Shown: positions 1 to 10,606, numbered from the stretch's first letter. The stretch: 24,972 nt of DNA from Dissophora ornata (GCA_025201705.1 MU617058.1:1-24972); one strand, 5' to 3'. The notes: a model not told the origin generated them from the letters alone. Made by a program: numbers and translations.

Positions 1-53
1 CCCCCCACACACACACCGCTCTGTTATTTGTTTCTCTTGTTTCACATCACCAG
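1..53 (+). other. 3' end of an intron of the chitin synthase gene
   Basis: A CA-rich start is followed by a pyrimidine-rich tract and a CAG acceptor at 51-53. Reading on from base 54 gives a PSHF stretch that lines up with the P-H-L-F segment preceding the P-loop in myosin heads. This supports a splice acceptor here rather than a start codon at 120. Confidence 0.6.
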
Positions 54-3000
54 GGGAGAAGAGGGGCACCGAGCCATTTCTATTTATTCCTGTCCCCCAA
101 CTCTAATCAATGCGATGCAATGCATCCCCGCATCACCTTATATAGCGGTTTCGCCGGCTCAGGAAAGACTACATCCCAGCGCCATCTCGTCCAGCAGTTG
201 GTTCGACTCGGCACTAAGATTAACCAAAGCTCAAAGATCGGCACCCAGATCAGGGCCGCATCAGACATCCTCGAAGCCTTTGGCTGCTGTCACTCCGACT
301 ACGGTGCAAACGCCTCCCGTCACTCTCTCTACCTCGAGCTACAGTACAAGGCCCGGGGACGACTCTTTGGTGCAAAGCTGCTCCCATTCATGCTCAACCA
401 AGAAAAAGTCACCGATGCACAAAGTCATCTCGGCTCCTACCAGATCTTCTACTCTATGCTTAAGGATGTCTCGAGCGAGGATCGGAGGCGACTTCGTCTT
501 GGAAACAACATCATGGACTACCCTTACTTGCCCTATCACCCGCACATGGAACACATGAATAGCAATAGGGATCTGACACCGGCATTTGCAGCCATGGGAT
601 TCAAGCCAAAGGCCATCTCACAGATCTGGCAATTGCTCGCAGCAATCTTGCACTTGGGCAGGATCGACTTTGTTGACTCTACACAGGATCCAACACTTAT
701 GGCGACTTTTCCAAGACAAAAGCAGGTGTTTGACCTTGTTGCTGATCTCCTGGGAGTTGAAGAAGGTAAGGAGTTAGGGACTGGTACAAATAACAGCAGC
801 GGTTACTTATATCATGCGTGTTGCAAGAGCCTGACAATTACAACTCTGTTGTGCACTAGATGCGTTGCACCAGGCGCTGTCATACAAGCGAAAGATGATT
901 TCCGGGGACATGTGCACTGTGATTCTTGACTCTGCTTCCGCCAAGAAGCAATGCGACAGTCTTGCCCGCGGACTGTACAGTCTCCTATTCACATACATGG
1001 TCGAGGCAATGAATACTCAAATGTGTCGACGACAGGAAGAGCAGGTCTCGTTCATCGGTATCCTGGATATGCCTGGATTCGACCACCATTCTCCTACAGG
1101 ATTCGAAAACTTCTGCACTAACTTCTGCAACGAAGCCCTCCAAGGATTTTTGCAGCAAAAATTGTTTGTCGAGGATCATCAGACCATGGCGAACGATGGA
1201 CTTCAGGTGATGGAACCCCGTCTGAATGAGCGAAACCAAGCAAGCGTTGAACTTCTCTGTGGGCTGGACACGCTGACGGATGCCTCACCCAGAGGTCTAG
1301 TCCGCTTCCTGCATGATGCGACTTTGAAGGCAGGCAAACAGTCCGGCGAAGCAGAATCTAGCTCGATGCTCCCAGGATTGAATCGAACATTCCAGTCCAA
1401 CTCCTCCTTCATAAGTGGATCGACGTATGCATCTTCCTTTGGAATTCGCCACTATGCAGGGGATATTCACTACAACCTTGAGAGTTTCTTCGTCAAGAAT
1501 CAGGATATTCTGTCCCCAGATTTTGTGTCGCTCTTCCAGACCTCAAACAGCCCCTTCATGCTCCAAATGCTTGAGTCCAACCCAGCCCTGGTGACGGAGA
1601 GCCATCCTCGCTCCAAAGAGACGATCGTCAAGGCTCAATTGTCTACTATGCCCATGCGTCAGCCAAGTGTCCGAAGGCCTAAGCAGGCCCAGGTCCAGGC
1701 TAGGCGGAAAGGAAAGACGCCCAATGCGGTCTCAACAGTCATCAAACAGCTGCATTCGACTCTCAGAGACATCTGCACCTCTTTGGACGGCACCCAACTC
1801 TATCAAATTATCCATATTCGCCCCAACAACAGGATGACAGAAGGTCTGATCGAATGCGACCCTGTCCTGATCCGCTCCCAGATTGAGGCACTAGAACTGG
1901 CTGCACATATCCAGTCTAAGCTGCAAGCCGAGTACTGCGTCTCGTTCGACCATGCGTCGTTCTTGCAAAAGTACAAGATTTTGTTTGAGAGGAGGGGACT
2001 CACCATTGATAGAACCGCATCGAACTCAGAACAGTGCCGAGCTTCAGTCGGGTTGCTCAACTGGCAGGTGCCAAGGGATGGCGCCATCGGAAACGAGTAT
2101 GTCTGGATGTCGTTCCCGACGTGGAAGACGCTCGAGGATGGATGCATAGCCATCGAGAAAGCCGAGGGAAGATCACTGGCGTTTGAGGCCGACACTGACG
2201 AGCAACGTGAATTTTCTAACTTTGTGTCGCCACCATCTACAAAGACATACCCCCTCCCTGGTGAGGAACCAAACGCAAATACCCAACTGCTGACGAGCTA
2301 TCGAACAAGAGCGCAGTCAGATGCTTCGGAGAACTCGGATGCGTCGCAAACATACCCAGCAGCCGAGCCCAGGTTTGCCAACTACGAGCAGCATTATGGT
2401 CACGAACCAGAATCCCCACACTCGGACAATAAGACAATTGGAACCCCGAGTGCTGGAAGCGAGAGGTATGTAAAGCGCGAGGTTATGTCTATTCTCGTTA
2501 ACCGTTTTGAAATATACACGCTGACAGAGACCATCACTCACCCACCCACATGGTGCTCGCTTCTGTAGGCAATTGATGTTCCAGGGCTTTGAAAAAGACG
2601 ATTCAGATCTCAAGAGGAAACCAACGTTGGCACTGAACCGCACCAAAGCTGACGAATCTGTGCAGCCTCCCAAGGTTAAAACAAAGACTCGCCGTATCTG
2701 GGTCGCGTTTGTCTGGTTAAACACATTCTGGATCCCATCGTTCTGCCTCAGTCTGTGTGGAAGGATGAAGCGTCCAGATATCCAGATGGCCTGGCGCGAG
2801 AAAGTCACCTTGTGTTTGATCGTCTTCTGGCTGTCAGCAATCGTCATCTTTTTCATCATCGGGCTGCCTAAAGTGATATGTCCCATGTTCGACGAGATGT
2901 ATAACCCGCAACAAATACAGTATCACACCAATGCAACGGATTTCTGGGTCTCGATCTGGGGCAACGTCTATGATATCACCAAATTTGCCAAGAATGATCA

Positions 3001-6000
3001 TTCGGGAACCCACTCAGGTGTATACCCCTCTGCACCATCCTACATGTCCTACCTTGCCGGCACTGACCTGACCTATCAATTCCCAGTGGACCTTCGATGG
3101 GCTTGTCCTAATCTGGTCACGACAGCAGTTTTGATGCTTCCTGTAACTCCGTACCAAGGACAGTATATGCCCACCCATGGACCCTCGCCACGAAACTCGG
3201 ACCAAAGTTTGCCCTGGTTCACTGATACTACGTACTATGCGGATACTGCCCTCCCCGTACTCAATAAGATGAAGAAGGGAGTCATTGCCATTCTGCCTGA
3301 GGATTTCGCGAACCAGACGGGTACCAACTCGTGGGCTATGATCAACGGCAATATCTACGACCTGACTACCTATGTTGCGAACACAAATCCACCGTCCGGG
3401 TTTGTCCCCGATACCTCGTTTAAAGCGTTCTTAGACACGTCCGTCGTTGATCTCTTCACCAACAATCAAGGCACGGATATTACGAAGCAGTTCAAGCAAC
3501 TTTCCAAGCAAATTCAGTCGGACACCATGACTTGTCTGGATCGCGCATTCTATGCCGGTGTTTTGGATGAGCGCAAATCAATCAAGTGTCAGTTCGGCAA
3601 CTGGGTTTTAGTCGCGGCTTCAGTATTGATGGGAGGCGTCATCTTGATCAAATTCTTGGCAGCTCTGCAGTTGACTTCGAAGCGCGACCCCATCAATTAC
3701 GACAAGTTTGTGATTTGTCAAGTCCCCTGTTACACAGAAGGTGAAGAGTCTCTCAAGAAAACGCTCCAGTCCCTCGCAGCATTGCAGTACGATGACAAGC
3801 GCAAACTGTTATTGATCATTGCGGATGGAATGATTGTTGGAGCTGGAAATGAGTTGCCCACGCCCAAAATTGTTCTGGATGTTCTTGGATGGCTGCCCAC
3901 AGAAGGTGTTGAGGTTGAGCCGGTTACGTACAAGGCATTGGGTATTGGTGGTCAGCAGCTCAACTGCTGCAAGGTTTACTCGGGTCTCTATGAGTTTGAG
4001 GGACATATGGTACCTTACTTGGTCGTGGCCAAGGTCGGCATGCCTAACGAGACGTCCAAGCCTGGAAACCGCGGCAAGCGCGACTCGCAGTTGATTCTGA
4101 TGAACTATTTGAACAGTATTCACACTGGCAAGAAGATGTGCCCACTTGAGCTGGAGATGTATCACCACATGAAGAACATTATCGGAGTCCACCCTAATCT
4201 CTACGAGGTAAGCGAGAAAAATTCGATTAGGGTATTTTCAGTACACCATTTGTGCATGTTAGCAACTCGCTAATGGTTGATGGTGCTATTCATACTCTCT
4301 GATAGTATATCCTGCAAGTTGATGCTGATACTGAGGTCATGCCTGACTCGCTTAACCGCCTGGTTGCTTGCATGGTCGCCGATTCCAAGGTCATCGGACT
4401 CTGCGGTGAGACCCAGGTCGCCAACGAGGATAACTCCTTCACGACTATGATCCAAGTCTACGAGTACTATATCTCCCATCATCTCGCAAAGTCCTTCGAG
4501 TCCCTTTTCGGAAGTGTCACTTGTCTTCCGGGCTGTTTCTCTATGTACCGTATTCTCACCGTCAGCGGCAAACCCCTGATCATCTCCAACAACATCCTGC
4601 ACGACTACAGCCACAACGATGTCGACACTCTCCACAAGCGCAACCTTTTGTCGCTAGGCGAGGATCGATACCTGACTACGTTGATGATGAAATACTTCCC
4701 GGGATTCAAACTCAAGTTCACACCCGACGCAACCTGCAAGACTGTTGCCCCAGACAGATGGCGTGTGCTGCTTTCGCAACGTCGTCGCTGGATTAACTCT
4801 ACGATCCATAACTTGGGTGAACTGATGGTTCTTTCGGAGCACTGCGGATTCTGTTTCTTCTCCATGCGCTTCATTGTCTTTGTGGACCTGTTGGGTACAC
4901 TGATTTTACCTGCCTCGTTCGTATACCTCGTCTATCTGATTGTCGTCGTCGCCACGGGTCTTCAGCCTTTGCCGATCGTTGCCGTCGCGATCTTGGGTGC
5001 AGTCTACGGCCTTCAGGCACTGATCTTTATCCTTAAGGGAGCTTGGCAACATATCGGCTGGATGATCATCTACATCATCGCGATGCCCTTCTTCTCAGTC
5101 TTCATTCCATTGTATTCGTTCTGGCATTTCGACGACTTCTCATGGGGTAACACCCGTCAGGTCGTTGGTGCGGACGGTAAAAAGACTGTTATGGCTGCTG
5201 AGGCCCAGACGCGCTTCGATCCTAGCTCAATCCCGCTCAGGAGTCTGGAGGCCTTTGAAGCCGAGAGGCAAATGCGAATGGAAGGAAACGGCTATTACAC
5301 ACATCACGATGGGTCAGGCTCTGTGGTTGGAAGCAGCTACATGGACGACAGTCAATCAATGATCATGCAGTCGCGCTATGACCACTCAGCATTGCTTGGT
5401 GGCGGCATTCAGTCGGGCCAATACAGCAAACTTGACTCTTTATATGGACGGTCATCCTCGCCTTTCTACGACGCAGACGGCAGCAAGAGCGTGATCTCGG
5501 GATATGGAGCTGAAGATCTTGTCCATGATTACTACAGGGATTCGAACGCCATTGATCTGTCTTCTGGACGCAATTCCCGACTCCCTTCGCAGATACCAGC
5601 AGGCTATATTCCTGGCTCAGCAGGAGGGCGACCTCGCCCGGCTTCACCATCGCCATCGCAGCTTTACAGTGAGCATCAACAACAGCAACAGCGACCAGGC
5701 CTTGGGCCGTTCACAGATTCTCAGGGTATGTTGATGCCCCAACCCCAGCAAGCTGGACAGCGCTCATCGTTCATGTCCCAACACCAACTTCAGCAACGCG
5801 CACCTGGAGATATGATTGAGATGAACCAATTCGGAGCCCCTATCGGACTTGGTGTCGCCAACGTAGGCATGGGTACCCCCGTTATGAGCTCCCCGGCCCT
5901 GGGAGTCATGCCTCTCGTAGGATCCCCTCAATTGCAGCAGCAGCAGTTGTACAATGCACAGCTGGAACAACAATTCTATCAGCAACAACAACAACAGCTC

Positions 6001-6444
6001 ATGATGCAACAGTCAGCCATGTCTACGCCGGTGATGATGAACATGAGTGCACCCATGCAAACGCCACCACTTCAACTCGTCAGTCACCCTATAGCGATGG
6101 GCTCCCCGATGATGAGTGCAAACCAGATGCATGTCATGCAGTCTCCTGCGTTCACCTCAATGTCGTCGCCTCATATGACCTCTGCGACTGCTGCTGCCGT
6201 GGCTGCTGCAGCTGGTGGTGCTGGTGGTGGACCAACGGATGCAGAGCTAGTGAACAAGATTCACGAGTTGTTGGTAGGCGTAGATTTGATGACGGTGACA
6301 AAGAAAAAGATCCGCCAACAGCTTGAGGGCATTTATGGAGTCGACTTGACGACGAGGAGGGATTTTATTAGTAGGACGATCGATATGGAGTTGCAGCAGC
6401 AGAATGCAACTGCAATTTCTGCATCGTCGACGCCGCCTTTGTAA
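54..6444 (+). CDS. Chitin synthase with myosin-like head (class V type), 5' partial
   Basis: This is a membrane glycosyltransferase that makes cell-wall chitin from UDP-GlcNAc. Exons: 54-765, 860-2465, 2569-4207, 4306-6444. All introns are GT-AG (94, 103 and 98 bp) and the joined frame is open for 2031 residues. The first visible exon follows a CAG acceptor at 51-53, so the start is upstream of the window. Domains by visible residue: myosin-like head with P-loop GFAGSGKT (32-39) and switch II DMPGFD (about 307-312); two membrane segments (about 817-873); two cytochrome b5-like stretches (about 897-920 and 1024-1045); a further membrane segment (about 1118-1140); the chitin synthase catalytic domain with QVDADTEV (about 1322), EDRYL (about 1438) and QRRRW (about 1477); a C-terminal membrane cluster (about 1505-1600); a Gln/Met-rich linker; and a DEK_C-like end (about 1962-2015). 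In class V enzymes the head links the synthase to actin-dependent polar delivery. Here switch I is unusual (NASRH instead of NxSSR), so ATPase activity is uncertain. Family assignment is firm; the class is inferred from domain order. Confidence 0.93.
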
Positions 6445-6553
6445 AGACAGGATAAGGACGCGGCCTTACTCATCTATCGTTTTTGAATCTAGTGTATGAT
6501 TTTATTTATTCTGGACTTTGTCATTGTTGTTCTTCTTGCGCTTAATCTTATAC

Positions 6554-6559
6554 AATAAA
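6554..6559 (+). promoter_or_regulatory. Candidate polyadenylation signal of the chitin synthase gene
   Basis: An exact AATAAA lies about 110 bp after the chitin synthase stop codon, in AT-rich sequence. The position suits a fungal 3' UTR. Confidence 0.5.
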
Positions 6560-7038
6560 CATAAAAAAGTGTGCTATATATCGTCCTTCGTCTAGGCGGC
6601 AGATGACTGTGCGCTTGGCCGACAAGTAAGGGATTACACGCTGGTCGGCTGGGTAACAAATCCGAACTGAGAAGGTCTAGGATTTCAGATATCCACACAT
6701 GGATGCTGTGGTCCTTAGTCTGAAAGCGATACAAGAGAAAAGGAGCTCAAAAAAACAGACTCTCAAAAGGTTCGGGAAGCATTGCTACTGATATCCAAAA
6801 AGAAAACTTGCTTGCGACAGCACAAACAATCGATGACATTGACAACGCGCATGCCGCTCGCAGTGGTGTATGCAACGTACTACAAAATTCGAATAATCCA
6901 AGAACCGACTCAAGCAGTAACATTTCCAAAGACCCTGCACGAATCGCGCATGGACAAAGCTGTGTGTTGCTGAAAAGCCCAATGTACAACAATATGCCCT
7001 CAAGTTTCAGCAGCAAGAGACCCATCCTGCAAGATGTA
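6560..7038. other. Intergenic stretch with no recognisable gene
   Basis: Several short overlapping frames are open on both strands between about 6747 and 7086. None shows a domain I recognise, and none is preferred over its neighbours. The stretch is upstream of the first CVNH repeat and is not shared with the second copy. It could hold remnants of a decayed gene, but I cannot support one. Confidence 0.4.
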
Positions 7039-7120
7039 TCCAATGCAGGTGTGGCATTTATGCACGCCCTCGCTTCTTGTCAATGATTGTCTAATCGAGT
7101 TTGGAGCTCATCGACAATCC

Positions 7121-7128
7121 TATAAAAG
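7121..7128 (+). promoter_or_regulatory. TATA box of CVNH gene A
   Basis: TATAAAAG lies 81 bp upstream of the start codon, followed by a pyrimidine-rich leader. The element and its surroundings are conserved in copy B at 10031-10038, which supports a working promoter. Confidence 0.65.
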
Positions 7129-7201
7129 ATCCCCGCTGTGCCAAGCACTTTGCGACGCATTCTTCCTCACATCCAACAATTTCCCCCTACCCTTCAAAAA
7201 C

Positions 7202-7636
7202 ATGGGCGACTTCTCCATTTCCTCCAGGGATATCCAACTCGCTGACGGCTACAGCCTGATTGCCTCGTGCCAAGATCTGGATGGCGGCTGGGTGAATTCC
7301 CATATTGACCTGGATGCGTTTATTGGCAGTAACGATGGTAAGGGGTACATCTGTTGGTTGCTTACTCCGCCATTGCCTTGAATCGCCCTTTTGCCATGCT
7401 GGACCTCTGAGAGCTGATAGAATGCTTTTCCTTTTCTCTTGTTCGAAGGGCATTTTGAGTGGGGTCACTCAGGATTCAGTTATTCTGCTAAAGATGTTGC
7501 ACTCTGTTTTGCCTACGACGGGAGAACATGGATTCAGGCTGATCTGCGAACAGCAGACGGTCAGTTCCGACAGGATTCCGTTTGCTTAGACGACAAGATC
7601 AGTAACGAAAATGGACAGCTTCAGTATAATGATTGA
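7202..7636 (+). CDS. Cyanovirin-N homology (CVNH) domain protein, copy A
   Basis: This is a small predicted mannose-type glycan-binding lectin of 107 residues. Exons: 7202-7337 and 7449-7636, with a GT-AG intron of 111 bp in phase 1. Family hallmarks are visible: FSISSRDIQL, DG, W30, the NDGHFEW junction, FSYSAKDVAL, DG and NENGQLQY. The domain has two internal tandem repeats, and the intron falls at their boundary, so each exon encodes one repeat. The first repeat has Ser8 where classic cyanovirin-N has the first cysteine of a disulfide, with Cys23 unpaired. No signal peptide is visible. A cytosolic location is inferred from both facts. The start is the first ATG after the TATA box and is conserved in copy B. 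The start and splice sites are well supported; the ligand and role are unknown (defence against microbes or nematodes is possible but only inferred). Confidence 0.88.
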
Positions 7637-7696
7637 AGAACTCGATCACATTTCTAGCACCGCCAAGGGTAGCCACCATGGACTCTGCAACGATAA

Positions 7697-7702
7697 AATA
7701 AA
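7697..7702 (+). promoter_or_regulatory. Candidate polyadenylation signal of CVNH gene A
   Basis: AATAAA lies about 60 bp after the stop codon and is retained at the same place in copy B (10607-10612). Confidence 0.55.
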
Positions 7703-7885
7703 ATGAAAGTCTCGCTTGAGCAACAAGATCACTCTCCTCATTCCACCCCTCACCATGTTTGCGCAAAGCATTTTTGTCTATTGTCAAATGCTCATGTCAT
7801 GAAATACCCCAGCATTCTTTTTTGCAATACCGAAATCGTGCCGCGCCTCTTCGACGACAGAGTTTTCTGCTGACCGTGGTCGCAT

Positions 7886-8073
7886 TCAACAGCTGCCTTC
7901 ACAAACATGGTCTGTTCTATGCTGAGTTGTTTGGCGTAGCTCCTCCTTTCTGATTAGATTTGTCCAGAAAGCCTCTCGTTCCCCTCGATCGCCAATGTGC
8001 AGGACTGTGAGCTTCGAGAGAGCGGCTAGTTGCGAGTAGACACCGAAGCACTTCGGAGATGACATTGCTGGGA
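7886..8073 (-). pseudogene. Truncated 3' fragment of an F-box/LRR gene (copy A)
   Basis: On the minus strand the translation contains MSSPKCFGVYSQLAALSKL followed by TVLHIGDRGERE, matching the equivalent part of the broken F-box/LRR gene in copy B (about 10855-10970). Homology to copy B stops near 8073, so neither the F-box nor the upstream LRR part found in copy B was duplicated. The minus-strand frame runs on to 8272, but I see no clear family match beyond the break. It is most likely a passenger of the segmental duplication. Confidence 0.7.
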
Positions 8074-9240
8074 TGGTTGATGACGGGATTTCTGGTAGAC
8101 GGGGGTTTTTTTGCAGTAGGCTACAGTCCTTGTCCAGTCGACTGTCAGTCGACTGTGCTAGTGGATAGTAAAATGACCTTCGTCCTAGGCCTTTTAGCAT
8201 TTCAGGCCGCGCCATCTCATCCACGATGGCCAACTTAATATAATTCAAGTTCCATGTCAGTCCACTGACCAAAGAGCAACCACGACTTATTTCTTTTAAG
8301 TCGGCGGAAGAATTGGTTGGCCGAAAACACTAAGTTGATGTCGAGATCTTGGAGACGATTCCAATTCTTACTTACTAGTGTTGGCAGTGCTGCTGACGGT
8401 GCGGGACACAGGAGGGGGCGTGGCCCATTATTGTTGAGCAACACATGGGTGCCTGCTATGGTTGTTGCTACAGTTGCGTGTGAGTCAAGGGTTTTATGAT
8501 AATCAGTTCTATATTTTCAATGGTGAAAGTCAGTCTCCCAACATTTGAGAGATTATAACATTGGCTTCGTGAATGAGTTGGCGAGGTACAAAACGCCAGA
8601 CGGAATGGAGCTGACCGCAAAAAAAAAAAAGTCGACCGGAAATGCTATCTATAACCCTTGTGGCAACACTATGAGCATATATTTCTTCTAACAGGGACGC
8701 CTTTGAATAGTCAGTGGCATATTCAAGACGGGAATTATGCGATGGGCGACGTGTTGTCGTTTCTAACTGTTATCGCTATTCGTGCTGACTCCAAAGAAAT
8801 ATGTGGTGCTTGGAATGTTTTCAATTGCTAAATCTTGTCTCGAGGTCGTCATGGACGAGACATCCGAGGTGAGAGCCCACCTAAAATATACGACGTTCAT
8901 TCGTTGGCTGTAGTGCTGGCGTATTTCTGCGTTCTGTGCTTGTCTGTATTGGGCTTGAATGATGGCAAGTCATAGCGACTTATTGTAAACGATTGCTCCC
9001 GTGCCACACTCTACTAGTATTTTTGTCGAGGAAGAAGGTCATGTCTTGGATAACTACAGTTCATCACGATTCAAAACGTCTCCAAGCCACCCATTTGATC
9101 TCTCAGAAACTCGTTGGAGAGATCCCTCTGCACAACATTCGGGTGCACGCTGCCGACAATCCACTCAAGGCCTCGCCAGTGCTGAACGATCCACTTCAGT
9201 TCCGGGAGCTCCATTCTAGGCTGTATTCTTTCTACATCCA
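8074..9240. other. Gene-poor spacer between the repeats
   Basis: This stretch holds only short frames, an A-run near 8621-8632 and a doubled palindrome at 8135-8155. Two overlapping plus-strand frames (8993-9250 and 9001-9219) stay open together, but neither resembles a family I know. I see no RNA gene here. Confidence 0.4.
8135..8155. repeat. Two adjacent copies of a 10-bp perfect palindrome
   Basis: CAGTCGACTG occurs at 8135-8144 and again at 8146-8155, separated by one T. Each unit is its own reverse complement, so the pair can form a hairpin or a dimeric binding site. The site lies just beyond the end of segmental repeat copy A. Confidence 0.7.
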
Positions 9241-9457
9241 GGTCTCTTAATCTGTCGCGTGTCTAAAGTAAGCCGAGTCCACTATCCAGTTTCAGATCGA
9301 GTAAGAACTGGCGAGTGTATTGTCGCGTGCCATGGCCTAGACTAGGTACCGCTGTACGATTAGTAAGCGCCAAGACATGGCGCTCCTTACCTAGTAACTT
9401 GAAATATACCTCCGCTTACCTTGCACTCTTGCCACTGTACTCCTCCACCACCTCTAT

Positions 9458-9534
9458 CCTGCCTCGCTTTGAAAAGGTCTCCTGCCTCGCTTTGAAAAGG
9501 TCTCCTGCCTCGCTTTGAAAAGGTCTCCTGCCTC
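9458..9534. repeat. 23-bp tandem repeat, about 3.3 copies
   Basis: The unit CCTGCCTCGCTTTGAAAAGG plus TCT is repeated exactly at 9458-9480, 9481-9503 and 9504-9526, followed by a partial unit to 9534. It sits within or immediately before the LINE-like fragment. The unit length is not a multiple of three, so the repeat shifts frame between copies. Confidence 0.9.
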
Positions 9535-9757
9535 ATCTAAGCGTAGGTTCACGACAGCACGCATTCCCAATAACGCGCGGACTATCTGGTGGCGCTCCCT
9601 CCATAGCAAGCTGGCCACAGCACAAGTCCGCTGCATGTGTCAGGCCCCCTTCTGCCAGATATGCCCACGTCCAATCGAGGATGTGTCACACGCTCTTCCT
9701 CTGTCCATGAGCGTCCTGATGTCACTGACGCTGGTTATGCCATTTTTTTTTTTTTTG
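9515..9757 (+). mobile_element. Probable LINE remnant (reverse-transcriptase zinc-binding region)
   Basis: The plus-strand frame encodes TARIPNNARTIWWRSLHSKL, then a C-x2-C like stretch (FCQICPRPIEDVSHAL). This resembles the zf-RVT domain at the C-terminus of fungal non-LTR retrotransposons, where W-x-R-x-(L/I)-H-x-K-(L/I) is followed by C-x2-C and E-D/E-x3-H. The reverse transcriptase itself is not present. It is followed by a T-run, then an A-run near 9781-9791. It is a short, probably dead fragment; the assignment rests on one motif block. Confidence 0.45.
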
Positions 9758-9948
9758 CGCGCTTACCCTAGCCCCTGAGAAAAAAAAAAATTGCATGGGA
9801 TGTGGTTTATCACTCGCCGTTTATGCGTGTAAATCGCTCCCATAAATCTTCACATCAAAAATTGCTACTGCCTGCCCCTGGGCCCTGAGAAAATACTGTG
9901 CTGAATACGTGCATGATATCGCATCCTTCCAGCTGTGAGGAGCTGACG
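9758..9948. other. Low-complexity spacer before repeat copy B
   Basis: T- and A-runs flank a short GC-rich core near 9740-9792, followed by unremarkable sequence up to the repeat boundary. No gene is supported. Confidence 0.35.
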
Positions 9949-10030
9949 TCCAATGCAGGTGCGGCATTTATGCACACCCTCGCTTCTTGTCACTGATTGT
10001 CCAGTCGGGCTTGGAGCTCATCGACAATCC

Positions 10031-10038
10031 TATAAAAG
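10031..10038 (+). promoter_or_regulatory. TATA box of CVNH gene B
   Basis: TATAAAAG lies 81 bp upstream of the start codon, as in copy A, inside a nearly identical promoter block. Confidence 0.65.
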
Positions 10039-10111
10039 ATCCCCGCTGTGCCAAGCACTTTCCGACGCATTCTTCCTCACATCCAACAATTTCCCCCTAC
10101 CCTTCAAAAAC

Positions 10112-10543
10112 ATGAGCGACTTCTCCATTTCCTCCAGGGGTATCCAACTCGTTGACGGCCACATCCTGACTGCCTTGTGCCGAACTGAGGATGGCGAATG
10201 GGTGGAATCCCGGCTTGACCTGAATACGTTTATTGGCAATGACGATGGTAAGGGATACATCTGTTGGTTGCTTACTCCGCCATTACCTTGAATCGCCCTT
10301 TTGCCACGCTGGACCTCTGAGAGCTGATATAATGCTTTTCCTTTTCTCTTGTTCGAAGGATATTTTCAATGGGATGGAGAAAACTTCAGTCATTCTGCTA
10401 AGAATATCAAACTTTGTTCTGACGAAGGCCAGTGCACGAGCATCGAGGCTTATCTGACAACAAGAGACGGGGAGGTCAAAAGCACTTCCATTCGCTTAGA
10501 CGAGAGAGTCGGTAACGACAATGGACGGTTGGTGTATTATTGA
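10112..10543 (+). CDS. Cyanovirin-N homology (CVNH) domain protein, copy B
   Basis: This paralogue of 106 residues has exons 10112-10247 and 10359-10543. The intron is 111 bp in phase 1 and differs from that of copy A at only four positions. It matches the CVNH pattern more closely than copy A: FSISSRGIQL, DG, W30, NDDGYFQW, FSHSAKNIKL, RDGE, IRLDE and NDNGRLVYY. About 52 of 106 residues are identical to copy A. All 18 differing codons in exon 1 are amino-acid changes. Ser8 replaces the usual first cysteine, and no signal peptide is visible, so a cytosolic lectin is likely. The conserved framework residues and open frame argue that both copies are functional; sugar specificity probably differs because changes cluster between framework positions. 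Confidence 0.9.
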
Positions 10544-10606
10544 TGAAGAACTCGATCACGTTTCTAGCACTGCCAAGGGTAGCCAACATGGACTCTGCAA
10601 CGATAA

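Larger units (their letters stand above)
7039..8073. repeat. Segmental direct repeat, copy A (CVNH gene plus F-box/LRR 3' fragment)
   Basis: This block aligns over its whole length with 9949-10975 in the same orientation, about 2.9 kb apart. It includes about 160 bp of promoter, a two-exon CVNH gene, its 3' UTR and a minus-strand F-box/LRR coding fragment. Upstream and downstream flanks are roughly 95% identical by eye, and the intron is 107/111 identical. Identity ends sharply near 8073, inside the F-box/LRR fragment. Confidence 0.93.

Noticed and set aside
120..929. ATG at 120 as start of the chitin synthase
   Set aside because: The frame continues upstream to a CAG acceptor at 51-53 with sequence fitting the myosin head before the P-loop. 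A start at 120 would remove conserved residues.
6747..7086. Overlapping frames on both strands before the first CVNH gene
   Set aside because: No family match, no splice pattern and no conservation with copy B to support a gene.
7034..7381. Longer plus-strand frame starting at 7034 over CVNH gene A
   Set aside because: It includes the TATA box and ignores the intron donor at 7338. Copy B has the same arrangement, and the conserved ATG at 7202 gives the complete CVNH domain.
9363..9390. Imperfect inverted repeat with arms near 9363-9372 and 9378-9390
   Set aside because: Short arms with a 3-base bulge and no sign of a structured RNA gene or terminal inverted repeats of an element.
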